Below, piece by piece: positions 1-8,822 of a stretch of 64,000 bases of DNA. Source of the stretch: JAWXBM01 sp964470455. GTDB taxonomy: Bacteria; Pseudomonadota; Gammaproteobacteria; Xanthomonadales; SZUA-36. The notes under the pieces were generated by a model. It worked only from the letters and a program-made list of their open reading frames with translations, was not told the DNA's origin and searched no databases. Location: assembly GCA_964470455.1 (NCBI GenBank), contig CAYYCX010000012.1, positions 1 to 64,000 of the forward strand. The letters are read 5' to 3'. Position numbers and translations under genes: made by a program. Numbering within the stretch: the first letter of the stretch is position 1; every line of letters starts with the position of its first letter.

Positions 1-56
1 TGATGGGTGACTGGGTGATGTGGAAGGACCTGCTGACCGGCCGGCAGAAGTTCTGA
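1..56 (+). CDS. 3' end of an unidentified protein gene (partial)
   Basis: A reading frame open from the window edge ends at a TGA at 54-56. Its last residues read MGDWVMWKDLLTGRQKF. The fragment is too short to assign to a family, and I cannot tell whether 1-56 is the end of a long gene. The direction matches the DUF445 gene that follows about 100 bp later, after a short tandem-repeat tract. Confidence 0.4.
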   Translation, partial: MGDWVMWKDLLTGRQKF

Positions 57-78
57 ATCGGCAGCAGCACGCGAACCA

Positions 79-143
79 TTCCGGCGATTCTTTCCAGTAA
101 TTCATTCCAGCAAGTCATACCAGCAATTCATACCGGCGAGTCA
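79..143. repeat. 13-bp tandem repeat, five imperfect units
   Basis: Five consecutive 13-bp units (79-91, 92-104, 105-117, 118-130, 131-143) fit the consensus TWCCRGYRAKTCA; the first unit ends in T instead of A. The array fills most of the gap between the upstream stop codon and the DUF445 gene. The unit length is not a multiple of three, so it is unlikely to be coding. Confidence 0.75.
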
Positions 144-156
144 TACGATTGGCATT

Positions 157-1398
157 TTGACAACTCCAACGCTGAATATCGACCAGATCGCACGGCTGCG
201 GCGCATGAAGCGCTGGCCGCTGTTGCTGCTGCTGGCCATGGCTGCCGTATTCCTGGCCACGCTCAACCGGCCTGAAGCCTGGGCCGGCTGGGTCCATGCT
301 TTTGCCGAAGCCGGCATGGTGGGCGCGCTGGCCGACTGGTTTGCGGTTGTTGCCCTGTTCCGCCATCCATTGGGACTGCCGATTCCGCATACCGCCATCA
401 TTCCCAGGCGCAAGGATGAGATCGGCCACAGCCTGGCGCGGTTCGTGGCGGAGCATTTCCTGCACCCTGATGTGGTGCGGGCCAAGCTGGAAAAATCCGA
501 CCTTTCGCTGCACATCATCAACTGGCTGAAGTCGGCGGATGGCAGTCATCAACTGGTGGACGGCATCCTGCGCTTCCTGCGCTGGGGCGCGGGCGCCTGG
601 CGCGAGGACAATGTCCGGGCTTTCCTGCGCCGTTTCAGCGCCCAGCAGTTGCAACGCGTCGAACTGGGCCCTTTGCTCAGCCGCCTGCTGGAGTGGTTGG
701 TACGTGATGGCCGCCACCAGGCCTTGCTCACACAGGTCCTGCGCTACGCCGTGGTGGTTCTGCACGACCACCGTGAAGCCATTCGCGGCAATGTTCAGAA
801 GGAGAGCCCCTGGTGGTTGCCGGGGTTTGTCGATGACCGCATCGTGCAGCAGATGCTGGATCGCATCGAAACCCTGCTGTTCCAGATGGCGCTGGACCCG
901 GACCATGCCATGCGCGCCGAATTCGACCGGTTGGTTGATGGTTGGGTGAAGGAACTGCGCAGTTCACCCGAATTACAGCGGCGACTGGAGCAATTCAGGC
1001 AGGGTGCGCTGGAAAACGACGCCCTGCAGGATTACCTGTACCAGGTATGGACCGACCTGGTCGCCGGCATGGAGCAGGATATTTCCCGGCCCGACTCGAT
1101 CATCGCGGCGGAACTGCACCGGGTGATCGGAGATTTTGCCCAAAACCTGGAAAACGACCCGCCCATGCAGGCCAGCATCAATCGCTGGCTGGCTGATTCA
1201 GCTGTGGTGCTGGTGGCGGACAACCGCGATTCCATTGCCAGCCTGATCAGCGACACCGTGACCGGCTGGGACGCTTCAGACACCAGCCAGCGGGTGGAGC
1301 TGGCGATTGGCGGCGACCTGCAGTACATCCGCATCAACGGTACGCTGGTGGGCGGGATGGTGGGGCTGCTGCTGCATGCGCTGGAACAATTGATGTAG
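157..1398 (+). CDS. DUF445 family inner-membrane protein (YjiN-like)
   Basis: The 413-residue product matches the DUF445 family (E. coli YjiN type), whose function is not established. A hydrophobic segment at residues 20-37 is followed by the family-typical stretch at 55-85, which includes GALADWFAVVALFRHP and a PIPHTAIIP motif. The middle is amphipathic and helical, and the last 20 residues are hydrophobic again, so both ends probably lie in the membrane. The TTG at 157 gives the longest frame; the ATG at 205, just before the first hydrophobic segment, is a realistic alternative start. The sulfotransferase gene follows after 17 nt, so the two may be cotranscribed. Confidence 0.85.
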   Translation: MTTPTLNIDQIARLRRMKRWPLLLLLAMAAVFLATLNRPEAWAGWVHAFAEAGMVGALADWFAVVALFRHPLGLPIPHTAIIPRRKDEIGHSLARFVAEHFLHPDVVRAKLEKSDLSLHIINWLKSADGSHQLVDGILRFLRWGAGAWREDNVRAFLRRFSAQQLQRVELGPLLSRLLEWLVRDGRHQALLTQVLRYAVVVLHDHREAIRGNVQKESPWWLPGFVDDRIVQQMLDRIETLLFQMALDPDHAMRAEFDRLVDGWVKELRSSPELQRRLEQFRQGALENDALQDYLYQVWTDLVAGMEQDISRPDSIIAAELHRVIGDFAQNLENDPPMQASINRWLADSAVVLVADNRDSIASLISDTVTGWDASDTSQRVELAIGGDLQYIRINGTLVGGMVGLLLHALEQLM

Positions 1399-1415
1399 GG
1401 GAAAACTGAGGATTT

Positions 1416-2261
1416 ATGGGAAATATCGTCTGGCTGGCTTCCTACCCGAAATCGGGCAACACCTGGATGCGCGCCTTCATCTACAACCTGGTTGAAAACC
1501 CGGCACGTCCGGGGCGCATCGCCGATCTTCCGGGCTACTTTGAAGAAGAATCCAAACCACGCTGGTATGAACCCTATGCGGGCGAAGGTGGTGTGGCAGC
1601 GATGGATTTCGACCAGCTGATGGCGCTGCGGCCGCGGGTGCACCAGGACATTGCCGGCAGCCGTGAGCGCGGCACCATCTTCACCAAGACCCACAACATG
1701 TTTGGCCATTTGGAGGGCGTGCCCTTGCACAACCTCAGCGTGATGGCCGGCGCCATCTACATCGTGCGCAACCCGCTGGATGTGGTGCTGTCGGTGGCCG
1801 ACCACTTCGGGCTCACGGTGGATGAAGCCATCGAATTCATGGCCAATGAAGAAACCGGCACACCCACCAACGAGGAAAACGTGGCGGGTTACATGGGCTC
1901 CTGGTCCACCCATGTGCAAAGCTGGACGCTGCAGCCGCATCCCGCCATCGTGGTGGTGCGCTATGAAGACCTGCAGGACAAGCCGCTGAAGGCCTTTGGT
2001 TCTGTGGCGAAACTGCTGGGCCTGGGCCAGGACAGGAACCGCCTGCGCAAAGCCATCCAGTTTTCGTCCTTCAGGGAACTCAAACAACAGGAGCTGGCGG
2101 GCGGATTCATCGAGAAAAGCCCCAATTCAAAAAGCTTTTTTCGCAAAGGCAGCAAGAACCAGTGGGCCGAAAGCCTGACGGAACGGCAGGTTGGCGCCAT
2201 CGTCGAGCGGCACCGCCAGCAGATGGAGCGGTTCGGGTACATTCCGCCCAGATTCCGCTGA
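1416..2261 (+). CDS. Sulfotransferase domain protein
   Basis: This 281-residue protein looks like a PAPS-dependent sulfotransferase. The 5'-phosphosulfate-binding loop reads YPKSGNTW at residues 10-17, and the 3'-phosphate-binding region reads IVRNPLDVVLSVADHF from about residue 116. A KTHN motif at 91-94 supplies a typical substrate-side Lys/His. Such enzymes move sulfate from PAPS to a hydroxyl or amine acceptor; the acceptor cannot be told from sequence. There is no signal peptide, so it is probably cytosolic. The gene starts 17 nt after the DUF445 gene. No sulfate-activation genes are nearby. Confidence 0.85.
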   Translation: MGNIVWLASYPKSGNTWMRAFIYNLVENPARPGRIADLPGYFEEESKPRWYEPYAGEGGVAAMDFDQLMALRPRVHQDIAGSRERGTIFTKTHNMFGHLEGVPLHNLSVMAGAIYIVRNPLDVVLSVADHFGLTVDEAIEFMANEETGTPTNEENVAGYMGSWSTHVQSWTLQPHPAIVVVRYEDLQDKPLKAFGSVAKLLGLGQDRNRLRKAIQFSSFRELKQQELAGGFIEKSPNSKSFFRKGSKNQWAESLTERQVGAIVERHRQQMERFGYIPPRFR

Positions 2262-2339
2262 ACGGTGCGTTTTCAGTCACAATGACGCACATTAAGGCGC
2301 TGTGAACAGGCAAGTACTGTAATCAGGCTTTGGCCGCGG

Positions 2340-2828
2340 TCAGATTTCCTCAAACCGGTTGGCGGCGCGATTCTTGCGAACCGTGGCCGGGTTCCAGATA
2401 CGGCCATTCATGGAAATATAGACGCCTGGCGGCAGGCATTGCGCCGCGCCGACGGCGCAGCCGATGTTGAAAACCGCATCAGAATCACGAAACCGCGCCG
2501 GGTTCAGGGCGCCTGTCAGGACGATGGTCTTGTCCTCGATATCGGCCAGGGTTTTGGCGGTATCCACCATGGTGTCGGTACCGTGGGTGATCAGTACATG
2601 CCGGCAATCGTTGCGGGCGATCGTGTCGCGTACCAGCTTGCGGTCATTTTCATCCAGGTGCAGGCTGTCCTTGCGCAGCAGGGGAATCACCTCAAAGCGG
2701 AAGCCCACGTTCATGGCATGCAGTATCTGGCTGATCTGCGGTTCGCCGATCTGGTAATCGCTCTTGTCGTCGAAGTAGATTTTGTCGATGGTGCCGCCGG
2801 TGGTGATGATCAACAGCTTGCTTATCAT
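2340..2828 (-). CDS. Single-domain asparaginase/glutaminase-like protein
   Basis: The 162-residue product carries both catalytic signatures of the L-asparaginase N-terminal domain: TTGGTI at residues 9-14, holding the nucleophilic Thr, and THGTDT at 81-86. Canonical enzymes are roughly 320-340 residues with a second C-terminal domain, which is absent here. The frame ends cleanly at a stop, so this looks like a natural one-domain form and not a broken gene. Hydrolysis of Asn or a related amide is likely but unproven. It is divergent from the large exported protein gene and convergent with the sulfotransferase gene. Confidence 0.8.
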   Translation of the reverse strand: MISKLLIITTGGTIDKIYFDDKSDYQIGEPQISQILHAMNVGFRFEVIPLLRKDSLHLDENDRKLVRDTIARNDCRHVLITHGTDTMVDTAKTLADIEDKTIVLTGALNPARFRDSDAVFNIGCAVGAAQCLPPGVYISMNGRIWNPATVRKNRAANRFEEI

Positions 2829-2916
2829 GGATTACCCTGTGCCTGGTTTTTCTGGAAGTGGGTTGGTTGCGGTGGCTGCAACCCGCGGTGGCCCTCGTTT
2901 GCGTGGGCCACTCGCT

Positions 2917-2945
2917 TTGGTCACAAGCCCCGCATCGCGTAGTAT
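2917..2945 (+). promoter_or_regulatory. Candidate sigma70 promoter of the 1027-aa protein gene
   Basis: TTGGTC at 2917-2922 and TAGTAT at 2940-2945 are separated by 17 nt, about 70 nt ahead of the gene at 3015. The match is moderate. An 11-bp direct repeat (CGGCCTCGAAA, twice, 2968-2989) lies between the promoter and the start codon. Confidence 0.35.
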
Positions 2946-3014
2946 AACCGCTCCACCGACCCGGTACCGGCCTCGAAACGGCCTCGAAACGAACCCGGGC
3001 GATCCCGTTTTCCG

Positions 3015-6000
3015 ATGCAGGTGCCCATGACGAGCCGTTTGAAAATTCCGCCAGAAAGCAATGCATCCGCCCGTACCGGGAGCCCGTGGTTGGCAGCCAT
3101 CTGCCTGTTGCTGGCTGGCTTGTGTCTGGCGAACCCATGCCTGGCCCAGGAGCAGCAGCCTGGAACCGCGGAGCAGGTGCCGGAATCGGCACCAGAATCG
3201 GCCGCGGCAACGGAGCCCGCGGCCGGAGATCGCGAAAACACCGGACCAGTTGAATCACTTACGCTCGAAGATCTTGCGGAGCTGGTGGCAACGCTGCCCG
3301 GCAGCCGCGACCTGGCTGCCAGCCTGGCCGACCACGACTCGCGCCAGGATACGCTGCTGAGCCTTACCGCGCTGGCCTGGCTGATGCGCAGCCATCCTGC
3401 GCCCGGTTTGGGGCAGGAAGCGGAGCTGGCGGCGGCGTTTCGCGACAGCCGTTCCTGGCTCGATCGCCTGGCGGCGCGTTTCCAGCGGCTGCCGGCCCGC
3501 AGCACAGTACTTGACCCTGCTGTCCTGGTGTTGCAGGAAGAACTCTGGCAGCACCGGATTTTGCCGACTCCGGCAGTTGCCGCTCTGGGCCCGGATTATG
3601 TCGACCTCTTGCCGCTGCTGTTTGAACGGGACGAGGAACGCATCGCGGCCGCGTTTCTTCCCGAGGCGCTGTTTCGGCTGGAGCACAGCGCCAGCCGGGT
3701 GTGGATGCAGGCCACCTCCCTCGCCGCCGCGAACCAGAGCCTGGCTTTGGCATTGCAGCAATTGAGCCCAGACTGGTTTGACCCCTGGACTGCTGCCGAA
3801 CCCCCGGCACGATCTTCTGAAACCGACCAGCCAACCGATCTCGATGCGCACTTCCAGTCGGTGCGGGTGATGCTGGGTTCGCTGGTGCTCGCAGAGCCGC
3901 CCGACCTGTTGCGCTACAAACGGCTGGTATTCAACCTGCACCGCGCTTTGCCCGAATTGCAGGGCAGTGACATCCGCACCGCCCAGCAACTGCTGCGCCT
4001 GGTGGTATCAGTGGACGGCCTGTATGCCGGCCAATACCTGGAGTTCAGCCAGAGCCTGCTGTGGATTGCCGCTGACATGCTGGACATCCGCGCGCGCGAA
4101 GAAGAAAGCGATGTCCGCATGGCCTCATTGCTCGCCACGTTCCTGCCGCAACTTTCGAACTACCTGGCGCGTTCTTTCAGTGAGGTTGACTCGCGTATCA
4201 ATGCCAACCTCGCTGCCGTGTTTGACGTGGCGCAGGAGTTGCAGAGTGGCGAGCCGGTCACCCGTCGGTTGGCCATGCTGCAGTCGGAACTGGCGGATGC
4301 CATTGCCCAGCTGGTGTTGCTGGCCCCGGACATGGGTTTCTATTTCAACCAGCCGGTGAGGGACCAGATACGCGAAGAGATAGACATCTGTATTTCGCTG
4401 ATGGCTGACCGCGATGAAGAAGGCCGTCCCAAGCTCACCCGCGAACAGTTCGATGGCTGCATGGCATCCATGCTGGATTTTGCTGAAACCGAATTGCGCA
4501 GTGCCGAACTTTCCGGTGACCGAAGCGGGCCCTTTGCCGTGGACCAGGTGGCGCGTGAACTGGAGCTGATCCCCGCGCAACGGATCAATTACCTGTTGGG
4601 ATATCTTTACGAGCGGTCACCATCTCCCTGTCCCGAGATCAGCCAGCCCCTGCCCAATCCTCTGGACTGGTCAACCCTTTCCGCCATGATGACCTGGTTC
4701 TCGTTGCAGGCGCCGGTGTTCATGCAGACGCCGGACAATGAGGCGCGCATTCACCGCATGCAGGCGATTGGCGAAAACCTGATGCAGGTGATGTCCCGGC
4801 AACTTGACTGTCTCAGCGGCGCGGCAACCGGCCGCTCGGACCCGGTCAGCCAGGTGCTGGCCGAATACCGGGAAGCGCTGGAGAGCCTGGTGGGTGGAAT
4901 TCGCGAGGCGGAGCTGGAGTTTCGTGAGATGCGCTTGCAGCCGGGTGCCGATGTGGTGTTGAGCGGCTCGGCGAACCAACGCACGGCCTACCGCACCGAG
5001 GGCCTGAGCATCGGGCCCTGCGATACTGAAACGACGTGCGAAATGACCCAATCGCTGGAAGCCACGCGGGCACTGGTCGGCTTGTTTCCCGACCCCTACC
5101 TGCTGGCTGACCAAACCGGCATGGGCAAGATCGAGATCTGCTACGACAATACCGCGTGGGTTGAGCGGCGCGCCGAACGGGTTCGTCCGGATGACCCCAA
5201 TGTCGCCAATTACTTCGGGCGCCTGAGCTTTGAGCTGAGGGGGCGGTACCACGAAGGCTCGGAAACCCGCGATGTATTCGGGGCGGTTTTCGTCAGCCCG
5301 GAGGAACACAATTACCTGATCGCCGAAGCGTCTGACGAGGTCCTGCGGGATGACTGCCCGGTGGAATGGGTGGGCACACGCATTGTTACCAAAAGGACCG
5401 ACAAGGAGGGATTGCTGGTCGTCCCGAACCGGCTCACCTACCTGGCGGCATCGCGCTCCCGGCCATCTGAACTGATGAATGCCAACTGGAGCAAAGGCGA
5501 AGAATGGCGCGACCGGTTCATCACCGGGCAGGGCGTGGAAGCCCTGGTTTTTGAAGGCGACAAGGGTATCCAGGAGCGACTGGGGCAACACCTGCGCAGT
5601 CTGTACCAGGCTGAACAGCAAGCAATTTACGGTGGCATGCTGCGGTCCACCCTGGCTGGACAGGATGAGGATTTCCGCATGTTGAATTCCCTGCTCAACC
5701 GGGTTTCGACGTTCAAACTGCTGTTGCAGGCCCAGCTGATGCTGTTCTATCCGGAAACGATGCTGGATTCCGATGATGTCCGCGCGATGCTGGCCGGGCA
5801 GAGTGGGCTGCTGGATGAAAACCTCATTCGCCGGTTTCGTTCCGGCAATGCGGCAATCAGCGAGATTCACCAGGCCGGAATGGCCCGGCTGGACCGATTC
5901 CAGGCGCTGTGGAAGCAACAGCCCGAATCAGTGGTTCGTTCGGGTTCAGTCCCGGTCAGCCTGGCGCATGCCATGGCCCGCCTGAGCTACGTGGACCGGC

Positions 6001-6098
6001 TCTATTTCAACCAACCCGCGGACAGCCTTCGCGTGGTTGCAGGCCCGCCGGCAGATGGAACGGTGTCGCTGGTCCAGGCTGAAAGCGCCACGGAATGA
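3015..6098 (+). CDS. Large exported protein of unknown function
   Basis: I do not recognise this 1027-residue protein. Residues about 25-45 form a hydrophobic stretch ending in NPCLAQ, a plausible Sec signal with a cleavage site after the Ala. An Ala/Glu/Pro-rich linker follows to about residue 75, then a long and mostly helical region without membrane segments. Cysteines cluster in the middle third. The C-terminal 250 residues look like an alpha-helical repeat scaffold. The start may be the ATG at 3015 or the one at 3027. It is therefore probably periplasmic or outer-membrane associated. It stands alone, convergent with the DUF2069 gene, so its neighbours give no clue to function. Confidence 0.75.
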   Translation: MQVPMTSRLKIPPESNASARTGSPWLAAICLLLAGLCLANPCLAQEQQPGTAEQVPESAPESAAATEPAAGDRENTGPVESLTLEDLAELVATLPGSRDLAASLADHDSRQDTLLSLTALAWLMRSHPAPGLGQEAELAAAFRDSRSWLDRLAARFQRLPARSTVLDPAVLVLQEELWQHRILPTPAVAALGPDYVDLLPLLFERDEERIAAAFLPEALFRLEHSASRVWMQATSLAAANQSLALALQQLSPDWFDPWTAAEPPARSSETDQPTDLDAHFQSVRVMLGSLVLAEPPDLLRYKRLVFNLHRALPELQGSDIRTAQQLLRLVVSVDGLYAGQYLEFSQSLLWIAADMLDIRAREEESDVRMASLLATFLPQLSNYLARSFSEVDSRINANLAAVFDVAQELQSGEPVTRRLAMLQSELADAIAQLVLLAPDMGFYFNQPVRDQIREEIDICISLMADRDEEGRPKLTREQFDGCMASMLDFAETELRSAELSGDRSGPFAVDQVARELELIPAQRINYLLGYLYERSPSPCPEISQPLPNPLDWSTLSAMMTWFSLQAPVFMQTPDNEARIHRMQAIGENLMQVMSRQLDCLSGAATGRSDPVSQVLAEYREALESLVGGIREAELEFREMRLQPGADVVLSGSANQRTAYRTEGLSIGPCDTETTCEMTQSLEATRALVGLFPDPYLLADQTGMGKIEICYDNTAWVERRAERVRPDDPNVANYFGRLSFELRGRYHEGSETRDVFGAVFVSPEEHNYLIAEASDEVLRDDCPVEWVGTRIVTKRTDKEGLLVVPNRLTYLAASRSRPSELMNANWSKGEEWRDRFITGQGVEALVFEGDKGIQERLGQHLRSLYQAEQQAIYGGMLRSTLAGQDEDFRMLNSLLNRVSTFKLLLQAQLMLFYPETMLDSDDVRAMLAGQSGLLDENLIRRFRSGNAAISEIHQAGMARLDRFQALWKQQPESVVRSGSVPVSLAHAMARLSYVDRLYFNQPADSLRVVAGPPADGTVSLVQAESATE

Positions 6099-6113
6099 GT
6101 CGAGGGCTCCGGA

Positions 6114-6452
6114 TTAACCTGCATCGCTCGATGATTGCCGGGAATAGCCCGCCAACAATGCGCAATAGGCCAGCGCCAGCACGATCTGGATGATGGCCGG
6201 GATGCGCTGGGCGGGATTGCTCCAGGCTTCCATCACGCCAATCACGAAATACAGCACGGCCAGGAGCCCGCCCCAGGTCATGCTGCGCATGCGTCCGGCC
6301 GCGATCCCGGCCAGTGGCAGCAGCAGGGGGAGAGCCGCGACCGCCGCCAGTATCCAGTTCTGTGAACCCCAGGGTTGGGGCAGCAGACCGTGCCAGATGA
6401 TCTGCAACAGCAGCAGCGCCAGGTAACTGGCGAAAACCGCACTTTTCCGCAT
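6114..6452 (-). CDS. DUF2069 family small membrane protein
   Basis: The 112-residue product has four hydrophobic segments and resembles the DUF2069 family, small inner-membrane proteins often encoded next to wrbA in Gammaproteobacteria. I place the start at the ATG at 6452, which overlaps the wrbA stop as TGATG; a longer frame would run back into wrbA. It is the last gene of the arsC-wrbA-DUF2069 run, and the tight overlaps imply translational coupling. Its molecular role is unknown. Confidence 0.75.
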   Translation of the reverse strand: MRKSAVFASYLALLLLQIIWHGLLPQPWGSQNWILAAVAALPLLLPLAGIAAGRMRSMTWGGLLAVLYFVIGVMEAWSNPAQRIPAIIQIVLALAYCALLAGYSRQSSSDAG

Positions 6453-7075
6453 CAGCGGTTCAACCGCACGGCGATGTCCGCAACCCGCCTGCCCAGGGCG
6501 CGGCACAGCGCAATCTCATCATTGTCCAGTTCACGATTGCCTTCCCAGCCGGAATGGTGGCTGGCGCCGTAGGGCGTACCTCCGCCTTGAGTATGGATGA
6601 CGCCGCTTTCGGTAAACGGCAAGCCCACCAGCACCATGCCGTGGTGCAGCAGCGGCAGCATCATGCTGAGCAGGGTGGATTCCTGGCCGCCATGCAGCGC
6701 GGCAGTGGAAGTGAATACCGCCGCGGGTTTTCCCGCCAGGGTGCCGGAGAACCACTCGGCCGCTGTGCCATCGATGAAATATTTCATCGCCGCGGCCATA
6801 TTGCCAAAGCGTGTAGGGCTGCCCAGGACCAGGCCGCCACATTCCGCCAGGTCTTCCCGGCGCGCCCACGGAGGGCCATCATCGGGTACCGCGGCGGTGC
6901 GTTCCCTGAGGCCGCTGCTCACCGGTGGCACAGTGCGCAAACGTGCGCCGGCGCCGCTGACTTCTTCCACGCCACGGGCAATATGCCTCGCCATTCGCGC
7001 AGTATGGCCGTGCAGGCTGTAGTACAGCACCAGCACTTCAACGGATGGCGAACCTGGGCTCGAAGAACTGTTCAC
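6452..7075 (-). CDS. wrbA: NAD(P)H:quinone oxidoreductase, WrbA type
   Basis: A flavodoxin-like fold of about 207 residues. The FMN phosphate loop is VLVLYYSLHGHTARMA near the N-terminus, and the internal GSPTRFGNMAAAMKYFIDG region followed by GKPAAVFTST is typical of WrbA. WrbA proteins bind FMN and reduce quinones by two electrons, protecting against redox cycling. The GTG at 7075 is the chosen start because it overlaps the arsC stop by 4 nt (GTGA). A histidine-rich GASHHSG segment near the C-terminus also fits the family. Confidence 0.88.
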   Translation of the reverse strand: MNSSSSPGSPSVEVLVLYYSLHGHTARMARHIARGVEEVSGAGARLRTVPPVSSGLRERTAAVPDDGPPWARREDLAECGGLVLGSPTRFGNMAAAMKYFIDGTAAEWFSGTLAGKPAAVFTSTAALHGGQESTLLSMMLPLLHHGMVLVGLPFTESGVIHTQGGGTPYGASHHSGWEGNRELDNDEIALCRALGRRVADIAVRLNR

Positions 7076-7422
7076 AGAATTTCCAGTACCGCTTCCGGTG
7101 GCCGGCCGATGGCGGCCTTGTCCCCGCACAGCACAATGGGCCGCTCAATCAGGCGCGGATGCCTGTGCATGGCCTCGATCAATTCGGCATCACTCAATTG
7201 CGGATTGTCCAGCCCGAGTTCGGCGTACTCTGCCTCGCCCTTGCGTAGCAGGTCGCGTGGGGCAATGTTCAGCCGGCGACAGATGTCTTTCAACGCGGCG
7301 GCATCGGGCGGGGTTTCCAGGTAGTGAATGATTTCGGGTTCCATGCCCCTGTCCTGCAACAGGGCCAGTGTGGCGCGGGACTTGGAGCAGCGTGGGTTGT
7401 GCAGAATTCTGACAGTCATCAT
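7072..7422 (-). CDS. arsC: ArsC-family reductase (glutaredoxin-dependent arsenate reductase type)
   Basis: The 116-residue thioredoxin-fold protein begins with a single-cysteine motif, HNPRCSKSR at residues 8-16, with the catalytic Cys at 12. A LIERPIV segment and a GRPPEAVLEIL C-terminus are typical of the ArsC/YfgD group. The group includes glutaredoxin-dependent arsenate reductases, but many members have no proven arsenate activity and there is no arsenite pump or ArsR gene here. It is first in a three-gene overlapping run with wrbA and the DUF2069 gene, which suggests a general redox role. Confidence 0.85.
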   Translation of the reverse strand: MMTVRILHNPRCSKSRATLALLQDRGMEPEIIHYLETPPDAAALKDICRRLNIAPRDLLRKGEAEYAELGLDNPQLSDAELIEAMHRHPRLIERPIVLCGDKAAIGRPPEAVLEIL

Positions 7423-7556
7423 GGCCTCGGTTAGAATTGCCGGAAAAGCGGTTGCCCAGGAACAGCGTGTGCGAACAGCCAGTGTGCACAGCCTGTGCAG
7501 GCAACCCGGTACTGAATCTGAACCATTCTATGGGCTGATACGCAGCGGGTAAACGC

Positions 7557-8822
7557 GTGCCGAATAATTCCATCACATCCTTTCTCGACACCGAGGAAGT
7601 CCAGGAGCACATCAGGCACCTCAGGCTGCTGGCCCGCCATGTGTGGAAGCATTTCAAGGAAGACCGTTGTTTTGATGAAGCGGCTTCGCTGGGGTACACC
7701 AGCCTGCTGGCCCTGGTGCCGTTGCTGGCGGTGATATTCGTGGTGGTTGCCGCTTTTCCCGTGTTCAATGAATGGGCTGACCGCCTGGAACAACTGCTGG
7801 TGGAGAACCTGGTGCCTACCGCCGGCAAGCAGGTCGGCGCCGGCATCAGCTCCTTCCTGGACAGCGTCAGTGGCCTGACCCTGCCGGGCACGGTGGCACT
7901 GGTAGTGACAGCGCTGATGCTGATGTTCCGCATTGAAGTGGCATTCAACCGGATCTGGCGCGTGGAGCGGGCACGCTCGTTCATCAACCGCATCATCATG
8001 TACTGGGCGGTGCTCACGCTGGCGCCGCTGCTGATCGGTGGGGCACTGGTGTTCAGCGCGCAGAACATCATTTCCGGGCGAGGCCTTCAGGAGCTGGTTT
8101 CACCCGGTCTTTCGCGTGTGGGCCTGTTCCTGCTGACCACCGTGGTGTTCACCCTGATTTTCCTGCTGGTACCGAACTGCCGGGTGCGGCTACGGGCGGC
8201 TTTGAGCGGCGCGGTGCTCAGCGCGTTCCTGTTTGAGCTGGCCAAGTTCGGCTTTGTTGCCTGGGTCAGCAATGCCAATTATGCGGTCATATACGGCGCC
8301 CTGGCCACCGTACCCATATTCCTGCTGTGGCTGTACCTGGTTTGGGTGGTGGTATTGCTGGGCGCTTCGCTGGCGGCCTCGTTGACCACTTTCCGCGCCG
8401 CCAACCTGGCAACGGCCGACTGGCCGAAAGGCGCTGATTTCCAGTTGGCGTACCGGCTGCTGGGGCACCTCTGGGAGGCGCAAACCCGTGGCGAGGCGCT
8501 CAACCAGGAAGACCTGGTTGCCCTGGAACCGCATGCCAGCACCCAGCAGGTCAACCATATCCTGCACACCATGTTCGTCTCCAGAATCGCCTCGGTGGAC
8601 GACAATGGCGACTGGATGCTGAGCCGGGACCTGGGTGAGTTCACGCTGATGGCCCTGTATCTCAGCGGCAGTTATCATTTGCCCATGCTGGGCAATAACC
8701 GCATCTTCCAGGAAACGGAATGGGACCGGCAGTTTATGGCTGCCATGAAAGATGTGCATGACAGCGGTATCCGAACCCTCGACCGGCCATTGCGGCCCAT
8801 GTATGCAGGTGGCAAGGAGTGA
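7557..8822 (+). CDS. YihY/BrkB-family inner-membrane protein
   Basis: A 421-residue polytopic protein of the YihY (formerly RNase BN-annotated) family. After an N-terminal amphipathic region, GYTSLLALVPLLAVIFVVVA begins the first of about six membrane helices that run to residue 280. A soluble C-terminal domain of about 140 residues, probably winged-helix-like, follows. Family function is uncertain; the old RNase BN assignment is not supported. Translation probably starts at the GTG at 7557. The stop overlaps the start of the thioredoxin-like gene by 4 nt (GTGA), which implies coupling. Confidence 0.85.
   Translation: MPNNSITSFLDTEEVQEHIRHLRLLARHVWKHFKEDRCFDEAASLGYTSLLALVPLLAVIFVVVAAFPVFNEWADRLEQLLVENLVPTAGKQVGAGISSFLDSVSGLTLPGTVALVVTALMLMFRIEVAFNRIWRVERARSFINRIIMYWAVLTLAPLLIGGALVFSAQNIISGRGLQELVSPGLSRVGLFLLTTVVFTLIFLLVPNCRVRLRAALSGAVLSAFLFELAKFGFVAWVSNANYAVIYGALATVPIFLLWLYLVWVVVLLGASLAASLTTFRAANLATADWPKGADFQLAYRLLGHLWEAQTRGEALNQEDLVALEPHASTQQVNHILHTMFVSRIASVDDNGDWMLSRDLGEFTLMALYLSGSYHLPMLGNNRIFQETEWDRQFMAAMKDVHDSGIRTLDRPLRPMYAGGKE

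Noticed and set aside
115..2313. Long antisense open frames under the DUF445 and sulfotransferase genes, for example one of 351 codons at 1032-2087
   Set aside because: They are high-GC shadow frames opposite genes with clear family motifs; they show no motifs or ribosome sites of their own. The same applies to long antisense frames elsewhere, such as 4671-5918, 28278-29456 and 62780-63964.
4390..4450. An EF-hand-like sequence (DRDEEGRPKLTREQF) in the large exported protein
   Set aside because: The acidic residue expected at loop position 12 is out of register and the loop has a Pro at the usual hydrophobic position, so calcium binding is not supported.
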